Source of the DNA: an uncultured Bacilli bacterium
Lineage (GTDB): Bacteria > Bacillota_I > Bacilli_A > RF39 > UBA660
Length of the DNA stretch: 64,000 bases
Assembly (NCBI GenBank): GCA_934085675.1
Contig: CAKOHH010000003.1
Location: 55,631-119,630, forward strand
Direction: 5' to 3'
Below the pieces are notes generated by a model that saw only the letters and a list, made by a program, of their open reading frames with translations, was not told the origin of the DNA and made no database searches. The position numbers and the translations under genes are program-made. Below, in pieces: positions 17,946 to 27,540 of the stretch (positions within the stretch are counted from its first letter, which is position 1; the number at the start of each line of letters is the position of its first letter).

Positions 17946-20144
17946 ATGAAAAAAGGGTTTACATTGATAGAACTTTTAAGTGTATTAGGGATTATGGCAC
18001 TTCTTTTACTTATTGCTGTGCCCACTTATTTAACGGTTTCTAACAATGTTAAAGAAAACATGTATGAATCAAAAGTCAAGGAACTTTTGGCCAAAGGTGA
18101 AAGCTATGCTGAGGATTCTAATAATTATGTATTTTCAGTAAATAGACTTCTTGAAGAAGGAAAAATTAGCGCGGATGATGAAAGTGGTAATATTTATGAT
18201 CCTCGTGATAAAAGAAAAATGAATTGTGATCTTATCGAAATAAGTTACCAAGATAATCAAATAAAAAGTAATTTGATTTCCCAATCAGAATGTTTAAGCG
18301 ATGAAGATATCAATAGTAGATATGGTCTTTTAACATTAACCTTAAAAGGTAATGTTAATGAAACTGTAAAACCGGGACAATGGACTAATGATAGTGAAGT
18401 TTCCGTAGGTTATGTAATTAATGATAAATATAAAGATATTGTTGGAGAAATTACAGGTTTAACTTGGTCAGGTGCTGAAGAAAAAAGCTGTACTTTAGAA
18501 AATATTCATGAATGTGATACTTATAAAGTAAGTACGACAACGAGTTCTTCATTAACAGTTAGACTAGTGGCTAATATAAAAGTTAAAGATGCAACAGTTA
18601 CAAATAACTATACGACATCTGTTTTAATGGATGTTGAAGCTCCAATTCTAAAGAAAGACAGTATTATTGTTAATAATGATGTTGAAACAAATGAAAATAA
18701 GAAAGTTACTTTTGAACTTACCGATAATTATGGTAGTGGTTTAGAAACTTATGCTCTTGTTACCGAGAACAGTTGCCAAAATGCTTCTTATAAAGATTCC
18801 AATGAAGTTGTTGAAGGTACCCAGACAGAGTCTTTAGATGAACAAGTTTACTATGTTTGTACTAAAGATAAAGTTGGCAATGAAAAAGGTTATTTTGAAG
18901 ATGGCTATCAAATTGATGTTAAAAATGTTGATAAAAATCAATTAAGAGCATCTTTAAGTATCACTAGTAGAGATAATCGTTATTATTCTCGTGATGTCAA
19001 ATTAACTATTTCGGCTAATAAAAATGCGAGTGACTTAGAAATGTGTGTTTCACAAACAAACTATTTACAAGATTGTTCTTTTGAAACATACAGTGAGACT
19101 AAAAACATGACTTTGCATGGTGATTATGACGGTTCAACGAAAACCGTTTATGTTACAGTTAAAGATAAAGCCGGTAATCTATCTCATACAAAAGCAAACT
19201 ATACATTATATAAATATTGTTCAAGATTAGGTTCATGGCAAGTAACATCTAATACGAAAAATTCGTGTCCATCTTGTGGAACAGCATATTATAATATTTC
19301 TTATCGTCAAAATGATTATTATTTTACTGCTCATCAATGTAATACTAAACAAGAAGGACGCTCTTGTGGCTTAAAAAGTTGTGATCCTGTTGATGATATG
19401 AATCCAAATGATTATAATTCTAGTAAAAAAGTAACATGTGATAAAACACAATTTCAAAAGCTAATTAACAATCATATTGATCGTTTTAGAAATGCTTTAA
19501 ATTATCAAAACTTTAGAAATGCTCTTTATGATTGTAGTGGAACAACGGCTAGTATTTTGGCATCTTCCGATAATGCTTATAATATTTTAAGAAATCACTC
19601 TCGTACGCAAGTAGTATCTGGAAATGGTAGTGGCACGACGTGTAAATGCTATTACAACAAGGATAGCAAAAGTGCTGAGAAAACATGTGCTAAGGCAGCC
19701 TGCAATGGTGAATACAAAAGATATGTTTCAGGTAGCATTTATAATGGCCGTGTCTTTGTTTTAAGTGCTACGACTTCAGCCCATCCTATGGACTGGGGAA
19801 CCAGCAGCGGTAAATGTGGCGATGACAATGGTTTCGGAGATTGTGCAAATGAAGGAAGTTCATGGGAAAAATGGGGCTATCGTAGTATCATCTTAAGTGA
19901 TGCAAATAATAATGCTTATGAAGCCACTGGATGGGGATATTGTACTAAATCTACTAATGGCGTTTTAAACTGGGATGATTGTTACTCAAGTGATGAAAGA
20001 AGAAATCGTATTGCCTCTTTCCAAAATGGAGTTAGAGTAGGATTATATTCATTTCAAAACTGGGACTATGATAGTTATAAACAAAGCAGAGATGTTTATG
20101 GATATAACAATGGTAAAGTATATGTACAAATATTTGTAATTTAA
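17946..20144 (+). CDS. Giant type-IV-prepilin-like Cys-rich protein, copy 1
   Basis: 732 aa. Class III (prepilin) signal MKKGFTLIELLSVLGIMALL with the +1 Phe and +5 Glu, then a helical stalk (to ~60). Residues ~110-330 hold two Ig-like beta modules (DVEAPILKKDSI joins them), ~335-430 a third with CVS/DCSF cysteines, and ~430-732 a Cys-rich region with CPSCG, CKCYY and CGDDNGFGDC motifs ending VYVQIFVI. Ordinary pilins are 120-200 aa. AGGTGG sits 5 bases before ATG 17946; TATACT at 17920 is the likely -10. Followed by a 162-aa partner gene. Likely surface-exposed and disulfide-stabilised; function unknown. Confidence 0.85.
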   Translation: MKKGFTLIELLSVLGIMALLLLIAVPTYLTVSNNVKENMYESKVKELLAKGESYAEDSNNYVFSVNRLLEEGKISADDESGNIYDPRDKRKMNCDLIEISYQDNQIKSNLISQSECLSDEDINSRYGLLTLTLKGNVNETVKPGQWTNDSEVSVGYVINDKYKDIVGEITGLTWSGAEEKSCTLENIHECDTYKVSTTTSSSLTVRLVANIKVKDATVTNNYTTSVLMDVEAPILKKDSIIVNNDVETNENKKVTFELTDNYGSGLETYALVTENSCQNASYKDSNEVVEGTQTESLDEQVYYVCTKDKVGNEKGYFEDGYQIDVKNVDKNQLRASLSITSRDNRYYSRDVKLTISANKNASDLEMCVSQTNYLQDCSFETYSETKNMTLHGDYDGSTKTVYVTVKDKAGNLSHTKANYTLYKYCSRLGSWQVTSNTKNSCPSCGTAYYNISYRQNDYYFTAHQCNTKQEGRSCGLKSCDPVDDMNPNDYNSSKKVTCDKTQFQKLINNHIDRFRNALNYQNFRNALYDCSGTTASILASSDNAYNILRNHSRTQVVSGNGSGTTCKCYYNKDSKSAEKTCAKAACNGEYKRYVSGSIYNGRVFVLSATTSAHPMDWGTSSGKCGDDNGFGDCANEGSSWEKWGYRSIILSDANNNAYEATGWGYCTKSTNGVLNWDDCYSSDERRNRIASFQNGVRVGLYSFQNWDYDSYKQSRDVYGYNNGKVYVQIFVI

Positions 20145-20157
20145 AGGAGAGATAATA

Positions 20158-20646
20158 ATGAAGAAAAATGTATTCATCATTTTAGGAATTATTCTAGTTC
20201 TTGTTTTAATAGCAGGTGGTGGAACAGCCTTTTGGTTCTACAGTACCCATATTTCTTATCAAAAATTAGCTTCTAAAATGAATGAAAATTATGATTTTGA
20301 TATTTCTTATGAAACCGAAGAAAATGGCTATAGTTATTCGGGTAGTTATAATTCAAATAGTAATACTTTAATATATCTTGATAATAATAATGAGGAACAA
20401 AGTTTAAATATTAATCTTTATGAGTATATTCTAAATGAAATTCCCCATCAAAAGTATTATAAGAAAGATAAAATATTTACTGGCTCATTTAATATTACTT
20501 CTTTAAAACAAAATAGTGAACTTGCAAAATTTTTACCAGAAAAAAATAATTTTACTTGTGAATTTGAAATTACAGATAATTATTTAAGTTCTATTTTTTG
20601 CAACGATGATTCCAATTTTTCTATCAGTTTCTTTTCTAACAATTAA
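20158..20646 (+). CDS. 162-aa membrane-anchored partner, copy 1
   Basis: One N-terminal membrane helix (residues ~4-28), then an extracytoplasmic beta-rich domain containing YDFDISYETEENGYSYSGSY, TGSFNITSLKQNSELAKFLP and CEFEITDNYLSSIFC with two Cys near the end. Starts 13 bases after the giant prepilin gene with AAAGGAGAG upstream, so it is co-expressed with it. Not recognised as a known family; the constant pairing suggests an assembly, anchoring or ligand role. Confidence 0.8.
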   Translation: MKKNVFIILGIILVLVLIAGGGTAFWFYSTHISYQKLASKMNENYDFDISYETEENGYSYSGSYNSNSNTLIYLDNNNEEQSLNINLYEYILNEIPHQKYYKKDKIFTGSFNITSLKQNSELAKFLPEKNNFTCEFEITDNYLSSIFCNDDSNFSISFFSNN

Positions 20647-20667
20647 AAATAGTTAAGTTATATGAAT

Positions 20668-20709
20668 AAAAAAGGATGTTATTACTAAATGTAATTTACC
20701 CTTTTTTTT
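20668..20709 (+). terminator. Terminator after copy-1 cassette
   Basis: AAAAAAGG / CCTTTTTT outer stem, ATTAC / GTAAT inner stem, T-run. Confidence 0.65.
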
Positions 20710-20752
20710 TAATTAAAATTCGTGATATACTTGTTATAGTAGGTGATAGAAT

Positions 20753-22930
20753 ATGAAAAAAGGGTTTACATTGATAGAACTTTTAAGTGTATTGGGTATT
20801 ATGGCACTTCTTTTGCTTATTGCTGTGCCCACTTATTTAACGGTTTCTAACAATGTTAAAGAAAACATGTATGAATCAAAAGTCAAGGAACTTTTGGCCA
20901 AAGGTGAAAGTTATGCTGAGGATTCTAATAATTATGTGTTTTCGGTAAATAGACTTCTTGAAGAAGGAAAAATTAGCGCGGATGATGAAAGTGGCAATAT
21001 TTATGATCCTCGTGACAAAAGAAAAATGAATTGTGATCTTATCGAAATAAGTTATCAAGATAATCAAATAAAAAGTAATTTAATTTCTCAATCAGAATGT
21101 TTAAGCGATGAAGATATCAGTAGTCGATATGGTCTTTTAACATTAACCTTAAAAGGTAATGTTAATGAAACTGTAAAACCGGGAGTATGGACTAATGATA
21201 GTGAAGTTTCTGTAGGTTATGTAATTAATGATAAATATAAAGATATTGTAGAAGAAATTACAGGCTTAACTTGGTCAGGGGCTGAAGAAAAAAGTTGTAC
21301 TTTAGAAAACATTCATGAATGTGATACTTACAAAGTAAGTACAACAACGAGTGCTTCATTAACAATTAGACTAGTGGCTAATATAAAAGTTAAAGATGCA
21401 ACAGTTACAAATAACTATACGACATCTGTTTTAATGGATGTTGAAGCTCCAATTCTAAAGAAAGACAGTATTATTGTTAATAATGATGTTGAAACAAATG
21501 AAAATAAGAAAGTTACTTTTGAACTTACCGATAATTATGGTAGTGGTTTAGAAACTTATGCTCTTGTTACCGAGAACAGTTGCCAAAATGCTTCTTATAA
21601 AGATTCCAATGAAGTTGTTGAAGGTACCCAGACAGAGTCTTTAGATGAACAAGTTTACTATGTTTGTACTAAAGATAAAGTTGGCAATGAAAAAGGTTAT
21701 TTTGAAGATGGCTATCAAATTGATGTTAAAAATGTTGATAAAAATCAATTAAGAGCATCTTTAAGTATCACTAGTAGAGATAATCGTTATTATTCTCGTG
21801 ATGTCAAATTAACTATTTCGGCTAATAAAAATGCGAGTGACTTAGAAATGTGTGTTTCACAAACAAACTTTTTACAAGATTGTTCTTTTGAAACATACAG
21901 TGAGACTAAAAACATGACTTTGCATGGTGATTATGATGGCTCAACTAAAACTGTTTATGTAACAGTTAAAGATAAAGCTGGTAATCTATCTCATACAAAA
22001 GCAAACTATACTTTATATAAATATTGTTCAAGATTAGGTTCATGGCAAGTGACATCTAATACGAAAAATTCATGTCCATCTTGTGGAAATGCAAATTATA
22101 ATATTTCTTATCGTCAAAATGATTATTATTTTACTGGACATCAATGTAATACTAAACAAGAATCACGTTCTTGTGGTTTAAAAAGTTGTGATCCTGTGGA
22201 AAGTATGAATCCAAATGATTATAATTCTAGTAAAACCGTAACTTGTAATGCTAGTTATTTTCAAAGATTAATTAACAATAGTGATCGTTTTAGAAATGCT
22301 TTAAATTATCAAAACTTTAGAAATGCCCTTTATGATTGTAGTGGAACAACGGCTAGTATTTTAAGGTCTTCTGATAGTGCGTATAATATTTTAAGAAATA
22401 ATTCTCGTACCAAGGTAATAACTGGAAGTGGTAGTGGGGCTGGTTGTAAATGTTATTACTTGAAAAGAAATTGTTCAGGCTCGTGTGCAACCGGTGATTA
22501 TATGGCTTATGTTTCAGATGTTATTTACTGGGGACGTGTTTTAGTTTTAAGTGCGACGACTATGGAAATTGTACCAGATCAAGGTTCAAGTACAACTAAA
22601 TGTGGCGATGATGATGGCTTTGGCAATTGTAGAAATGAAGGAAGTAACTGGGACAAAAGAGGCTGGCGAGATATTATCGTAAGTAATGCCAATAAAACAT
22701 CTAATTCCAGCACAGGATGGGGTTATTGTACCAAAGAAAGAAATGGCGTTTTAAACTGGAGAGATTGCGGTTCAGACGCTGAAAGAAAAAATCGTATCGC
22801 ATCTTTTCAAGATGGAGTGAGAGTAGGTCTTTATTCTGATTTGGATGTGTCGTATGAAAAAGGAAACAGTGACCATGATATTTATACTTATCGTGCAGGT
22901 ACCGTATATGTTCAAATATTTATGATATAA
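20753..22930 (+). CDS. Giant type-IV-prepilin-like Cys-rich protein, copy 2
   Basis: 725 aa, same architecture as copy 1. The first ~440 residues are almost identical to copy 1; a stretch of ~550 bases (about 21370-21920) has essentially one difference. The C-terminal third instead resembles copy 3 (NCSGSC, WGRVLVLSATT, DLDVSYEKG, YTYRAGTVYVQIF). Promoter and leader repeat those of copy 1 (TATACTTGTTATAGTAGGTG). The gene is therefore a mosaic of its neighbours. Its membrane-anchored partner follows by 10 bases. Confidence 0.85.
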   Translation: MKKGFTLIELLSVLGIMALLLLIAVPTYLTVSNNVKENMYESKVKELLAKGESYAEDSNNYVFSVNRLLEEGKISADDESGNIYDPRDKRKMNCDLIEISYQDNQIKSNLISQSECLSDEDISSRYGLLTLTLKGNVNETVKPGVWTNDSEVSVGYVINDKYKDIVEEITGLTWSGAEEKSCTLENIHECDTYKVSTTTSASLTIRLVANIKVKDATVTNNYTTSVLMDVEAPILKKDSIIVNNDVETNENKKVTFELTDNYGSGLETYALVTENSCQNASYKDSNEVVEGTQTESLDEQVYYVCTKDKVGNEKGYFEDGYQIDVKNVDKNQLRASLSITSRDNRYYSRDVKLTISANKNASDLEMCVSQTNFLQDCSFETYSETKNMTLHGDYDGSTKTVYVTVKDKAGNLSHTKANYTLYKYCSRLGSWQVTSNTKNSCPSCGNANYNISYRQNDYYFTGHQCNTKQESRSCGLKSCDPVESMNPNDYNSSKTVTCNASYFQRLINNSDRFRNALNYQNFRNALYDCSGTTASILRSSDSAYNILRNNSRTKVITGSGSGAGCKCYYLKRNCSGSCATGDYMAYVSDVIYWGRVLVLSATTMEIVPDQGSSTTKCGDDDGFGNCRNEGSNWDKRGWRDIIVSNANKTSNSSTGWGYCTKERNGVLNWRDCGSDAERKNRIASFQDGVRVGLYSDLDVSYEKGNSDHDIYTYRAGTVYVQIFMI

Positions 22931-22940
22931 AGGTGAAAAA

Positions 22941-23429
22941 ATGAAAAAAAAGACATTTATAATTTTAGGTATTGTTTTGGCCGTTATCTTAATCGTTTGT
23001 GGAGTTACGGTGGTATGGTTTTATAGCCAACATGTTTCTTATAAAAGTTTGATGGCCTTTACGAAAACAAATTACGATTTTGATATCACTTATGAAGATA
23101 AAGAAAACATACATAGTCATTTTGGAAGTTATATTTTAGATAGTAATATGGCAACAATTGTTGATGATGATATGAATGAACATCAATTATCTTTTAATCT
23201 TTATGACGCGGTGTTAAAGGGAATTCCTTATCAAAAATACTATAATAAAAAAGAAACATTTACGGGTAGTTTTGATATAACTTCTTTGAAGCAAAATGAT
23301 GATCTTGCTAAATTTTTACCAAAAAATAATAATTATACTTGTGAATTTGAAATTACGGATAATTATTTAAGTTCTATTTCATGTGATGACGATTCTTATC
23401 TTTCTATCAGTTTCTTTTCTAACAATTAA
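22941..23429 (+). CDS. 162-aa membrane-anchored partner, copy 2
   Basis: Same length and layout as the copy-1 partner: membrane helix at ~5-27, YDFDITYED, TGSFDITSLKQNDDLAKFLP, CEFEITDNYLSSISC and an identical SISFFSNN end. The central part (residues ~50-90) is diverged. AAAGGTG precedes the ATG. Confidence 0.8.
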   Translation: MKKKTFIILGIVLAVILIVCGVTVVWFYSQHVSYKSLMAFTKTNYDFDITYEDKENIHSHFGSYILDSNMATIVDDDMNEHQLSFNLYDAVLKGIPYQKYYNKKETFTGSFDITSLKQNDDLAKFLPKNNNYTCEFEITDNYLSSISCDDDSYLSISFFSNN

Positions 23430-23453
23430 AAACAGTTAAGTTAAATAAATAAT

Positions 23454-23495
23454 AAAAAGGATAGTATTACCAATGTAATATTTATCCTTTTTTTA
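23454..23495 (+). terminator. Terminator after copy-2 cassette
   Basis: AAAAAGGATA / TATCCTTTTT stem with an inner GTATTAC/GTAATAT helix and a following T-run. Confidence 0.75.
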
Positions 23496-23535
23496 ATTAA
23501 AATTCGTGATATACTTGTTATAGTAGGTGGTTGAT

Positions 23536-25713
23536 TTGAAAAAAGGGTTTACATTGATAGAACTTTTAAGTGTATTAGGAATTATGGCCATACTTTTGCT
23601 TATTGCTGTGCCCACTTATGTCACAATTTCTCAAAATATGAAAGAACGTATGTATCAGGCTAAAGTAAGAGAAATTTTAGCCAAAGGTGAAAGTTATGCT
23701 GAAGAAACTAATAATTATGCCTTTTTGGTAAATAGACTTCTTGAAGAAGGAAAAATTAGCGCGGATGATGAAAGTGGCAATATTTATGATCCTCGTGACA
23801 AAAGAAAAATGAATTGTGATCTTATTGAAATAAGTTATCAAGATAATCAAATAAAAAGTAATTTAATTTCCCAATCAGAATGTTTAAGCGATGAAGAAAT
23901 AAATAATAGATATGATCTTTTAACATTAACCTTAAAAGGTAATGTTAATGAAACTGTAAAACCAGATGATTGGACTAATGATAGTGAAGTTTCTGTAGGT
24001 TATGTAATTAATGATAAATATAAAGATATTGTTGAAGAAATTACAGGTTTAACTTGGTCAGGTGCCGAAGAAAAAACCTGTACTTTAGAAAATATTCATG
24101 AATGTGATACTTATAAAGTAAGTACAACAACGAGTGCCTCATTAACAGTTAGACTAGTGGCTAATATAAAAGTTAAAGATGCAACAGTTACAAATAACTA
24201 TACGACATCAGTCTTAATGGATGTTGAAGCCCCTCTTTTAAAGAAAGACAGTATTATTGTTAATAATGATGTTGAAACAAATGAAAATAAGAAAGTTACT
24301 TTTGAACTTACCGATAATTATGGTAGTGGGTTAGAAACTTATGCTCTTGTTACCGAGAAAAGTTGCCAAAATGCTTCTTATAAACCTTCCGAGGAAGTTG
24401 TTGAAGGTACCCAGACAGAATATTTAGATGAACAAGTTTACTATGTTTGTGCTAGAGATAACGTTGGCAATGAAAAAGGTTATTTTGAAGATGGTTATCA
24501 AATTGATATTAAAAATGTTGATAAAAGTCAATTAAAAGCCTCTTTAAGTATTACCAGTCAAGAGAGACGTTATCGGTCTAAAGAGGTTAGATTAAGGCTT
24601 TCGGCTAATAAAGATGCGAGTGATTTAGAAATGTGCGTTTCGCAAACGGGCTATTTACAAGATTGCTCATTTGAAAGTTACAGGGAGACAAAAAATATCG
24701 TTTTAAATGGTGATTATGACGGTTCAACTAAAACCGTTTATGTTACAGTTAAAGATAAAGCTGGTAATCTTGCTCATACCGAGGCCAACTATAAATTATA
24801 TAAATATTGTACGAGATTAGGCCCAAATGAATTTGCTTACAGTAATAGAAATACTTGTCCTAAATGTGGTACAGCATATTATAGTGCAACTTATATTCGT
24901 TATGATAAATATATAGAAGATTATGAATGTAGACGAACAAATAGAACGGTTCGTTGTAATATACCTGAATGTGATCCTGTGGAAACTATGAATCCTAATG
25001 ATTACGAATCTAGTAAAAAAGTAGCCTGTAATGCCACTTATTTTCAAAGATTAGTTAACAATAGTGATCGTTTTAAAAATGCTTTAAATTATCAAAATTT
25101 TAGAAATGCCCTTTATGATTGTAGTGATACAACTGCAAGTATTTTAAGGTCTTCTGATAGTGCGTATAATATTTTAAGAAATCATTCTCGTACCAGGGTA
25201 ATATCTGGAAATGGTAAGAGGGACGGTTGTACGTGTTATTACTTGAGAAGTAATTGCTCAGGCTCGTGTGCAGAACGTGATTATATGGCCTATGTTTCAG
25301 ATCCTATTTACTGGGGACGCGTTTTAGTTTTAAGCGCAACGACTCTGACAACAGTACCGGACCAAGGTAGAAAACCTGATCAGACATGTGGTGATGATGG
25401 TTTTGGCGAATGTAAAAATTCAGGAGATGGCTGGGAAAAAAGAGGCTGGCGAAAAATTATCGTAGGTAATGCCAATAAAACATCTTATTCCAGTACAGGA
25501 TGGGGCAGATGTACCAAAGAAAGAAATGGTGTTTTAAACTGGAGAGATTGTGATTCAGATGATGAAAGAACAAATCGTATTGCATCTTTTCAAGATGGGG
25601 TGACAGTAAGTCTTTTTTCTGATTTGGATTTGTCGTATGATAGTGGAACCAAAGACCATGATATTTACACCTATAGCAGTGGCACCGTGTATGTTCAAAT
25701 ATTTGCTATTTAA
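23536..25713 (+). CDS. Giant type-IV-prepilin-like Cys-rich protein, copy 3
   Basis: 725 aa, same architecture as copies 1 and 2. By alignment with its paralogues the start is TTG 23536, where they have ATG; AGGTGG lies 5 bases upstream. The stalk (residues ~30-55: MKERMYQAKVREILAKGESY) has diverged, then ~150 bases are again nearly identical at DNA level to copies 1-2. The region ~430-470 is unique (more Arg, CNIPECDP). No partner gene follows, only a terminator and convergent RNase J. Confidence 0.85.
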   Translation: MKKGFTLIELLSVLGIMAILLLIAVPTYVTISQNMKERMYQAKVREILAKGESYAEETNNYAFLVNRLLEEGKISADDESGNIYDPRDKRKMNCDLIEISYQDNQIKSNLISQSECLSDEEINNRYDLLTLTLKGNVNETVKPDDWTNDSEVSVGYVINDKYKDIVEEITGLTWSGAEEKTCTLENIHECDTYKVSTTTSASLTVRLVANIKVKDATVTNNYTTSVLMDVEAPLLKKDSIIVNNDVETNENKKVTFELTDNYGSGLETYALVTEKSCQNASYKPSEEVVEGTQTEYLDEQVYYVCARDNVGNEKGYFEDGYQIDIKNVDKSQLKASLSITSQERRYRSKEVRLRLSANKDASDLEMCVSQTGYLQDCSFESYRETKNIVLNGDYDGSTKTVYVTVKDKAGNLAHTEANYKLYKYCTRLGPNEFAYSNRNTCPKCGTAYYSATYIRYDKYIEDYECRRTNRTVRCNIPECDPVETMNPNDYESSKKVACNATYFQRLVNNSDRFKNALNYQNFRNALYDCSDTTASILRSSDSAYNILRNHSRTRVISGNGKRDGCTCYYLRSNCSGSCAERDYMAYVSDPIYWGRVLVLSATTLTTVPDQGRKPDQTCGDDGFGECKNSGDGWEKRGWRKIIVGNANKTSYSSTGWGRCTKERNGVLNWRDCDSDDERTNRIASFQDGVTVSLFSDLDLSYDSGTKDHDIYTYSSGTVYVQIFAI

Positions 25714-25714
25714 T

Positions 25715-25749
25715 AAAAGACCCATGAATAAAAGTTCATGAGTCTTTTT
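25715..25749. terminator. Terminator between copy 3 and RNase J
   Basis: AAGAC..CATGAA / TTCATG..GTCTT stem with one mismatch and TTTTT; A-rich on the other side, so it may serve both convergent genes. Confidence 0.7.
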
Positions 25750-25751
25750 GC

Positions 25752-27425
25752 TTAATTTTTTTTAACTTCCATGATAACTGGTAAAATCATTGGGTGTCTT
25801 CCTGTTAAAGCACTAATGTATGGGGATAAATCTAAAATGATTTGTCCTTTTAAATCGGTATAACTATAGTTTCCTTTAGAAAAGTTATCTCTAACAATTT
25901 GCGAAATTTTCTTTTCAATCTTATCAATAAGATTAGCGTTTTCATTAACCATTACAAATCCTCTTGTTGTTACATTTGGTTTTAATAATAGTTGTTTTGT
26001 TAAAGGATTAATATTGATAATGGCCATTAAAATGCCATCATGGCTCATAACTTTTCTTTCTTTTATAATAGATGAGCCAATATCACCAATCCGAGAACCA
26101 TCGACATAAACATCGCCAGCACAGACACTTTTGCCTCTTACGATACCATCATTGGTAAGATTAATCACATCACCGTTTTTACAAATAAAAATATTTTCTT
26201 TTGGAACATCACAATCAATAGCTAAATCACGATGGGCCATAAGCATCCGATATTCCCCATGCATTGGCATAAAATATTGAGGTTTAACAAGACGAAGCAT
26301 TAACTTTAATTCTTCTTGTTTACCGTGACCAGAGGTGTGGATATCTGAAAATTCATTATTTGTAAATACTTTAACACCTTTTAAATAAAGTTTATTGATA
26401 ACTCGACTAACACTGGCAGCATTACCAGGAATAGGTTTAGATGAGAAGATAACTAAATCATCATTTAAAAGAGATATTTGTTTATCGGTACCATTGGCAA
26501 TTCTTGATAAAGCCGCGAGAGGTTCTCCTTGACTACCAGTACATAAAATACAAATTTCGTTGCGTTTTAAACTTTTTGCTTTTTGTGGGTCTATAAAAAT
26601 ACTACGATCACTAATCATGCCATTTTCTAAAGCAATTTCAATACTTGTTTTCATACTACGACCGAAAACCATAATTTGGCGATTATTTTTACGACAAGTT
26701 TCTACAATATGTTTTAAACGATAAATGTTAGAAGCAAACGTGGCAATAATGACACGGCCATAATGTTTGGAAACAATATCATTTAAGGTTTCATCGACAC
26801 AGGATTCTGATTTTGAATAACCTTCTGATAAGGCATTTGTACTATCGGAAAGTAAAAGTTTAACACCTTCTTCGCCAATTTTAGCAATTTTATGAAAATC
26901 AGCAATCGGTCCGATAGGGGTTAAATCAAATTTAAAATCACCTGTTTCAAATATAATACCTTGAGGAGTTCTAATAACAACAGCGAAACTATCCGGAATG
27001 GAATGAGTTGTATTAATAAACTCAAGTTCAAAATATTTAAATTTTAAATGGCTATCTTTGTCGATAACTTCAATATTTTGGTAATCTAAATGATTATCCT
27101 CTAATTTATTTTTGATTAAACTTGCAGCAATACGAGGGGCATAAATCACTGGTATTTTAACATTTTGAAGTAAAAAAGAAATACCACCAATGTGATCTTC
27201 GTGACCATGAGTAATTACTAGCGCTTTAATTTTATCTTCATTTTCTTTTAAATAAGTAACATCTTGAATAACATAATCAATTCCCATTAAGTCTTCTTCG
27301 GGAAACATAACACCAGCATCAATAATGATAATTTCGTCCTGGTGAGAAACGACATACATATTTTTACCAACTTCACCAAGTCCGCCTAAAGCAATAACGG
27401 ACGTGATATCCTTATTATTTTGCAT
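25752..27425 (-). CDS. rnjA: Ribonuclease J (J1-type, catalytic)
   Basis: 557 aa. Beta-lactamase/beta-CASP RNase with 5' exo and endo activity on mRNA and rRNA. Intact metal site: ITHGHEDHIGG near 73-83, HSIPDS near 140, TGDFKFDLTP near 161; beta-CASP part with CTGSQGEPLAALSRIA and SGHGKQEEL, then PMHGEYRML. ATG 27425 is the conserved start (MQNNKD); the open frame upstream lacks family similarity. AAAGGAG lies 13 bases before it. Confidence 0.95.
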   Translation of the reverse strand: MQNNKDITSVIALGGLGEVGKNMYVVSHQDEIIIIDAGVMFPEEDLMGIDYVIQDVTYLKENEDKIKALVITHGHEDHIGGISFLLQNVKIPVIYAPRIAASLIKNKLEDNHLDYQNIEVIDKDSHLKFKYFELEFINTTHSIPDSFAVVIRTPQGIIFETGDFKFDLTPIGPIADFHKIAKIGEEGVKLLLSDSTNALSEGYSKSESCVDETLNDIVSKHYGRVIIATFASNIYRLKHIVETCRKNNRQIMVFGRSMKTSIEIALENGMISDRSIFIDPQKAKSLKRNEICILCTGSQGEPLAALSRIANGTDKQISLLNDDLVIFSSKPIPGNAASVSRVINKLYLKGVKVFTNNEFSDIHTSGHGKQEELKLMLRLVKPQYFMPMHGEYRMLMAHRDLAIDCDVPKENIFICKNGDVINLTNDGIVRGKSVCAGDVYVDGSRIGDIGSSIIKERKVMSHDGILMAIININPLTKQLLLKPNVTTRGFVMVNENANLIDKIEKKISQIVRDNFSKGNYSYTDLKGQIILDLSPYISALTGRHPMILPVIMEVKKN

Positions 27426-27495
27426 AATTAATAAATTTCTCCTTTCAAAAAATAAGTTTAAAGTTGTTTCGCTTAATGAATTATAACGCAAAAAA

Positions 27496-27524
27496 TTGTA
27501 ATTGTAAAGTTTTAATGCTATAAT
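27496..27524 (+). promoter_or_regulatory. Sigma-A promoter of prepilin-ftsY operon
   Basis: TTGTAA, 17-base spacer, TATAAT, with TG two bases before the -10. It lies 16 bases before ATG 27541 and is divergent from the RNase J gene. Confidence 0.7.
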
Positions 27525-27540
27525 GAAACAGGTGGTAAAC

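Noticed and set aside
24817..25047. Minus-strand frame inside giant prepilin copy 3
   Set aside because: It is the complement of the Cys-rich region and has no independent support.
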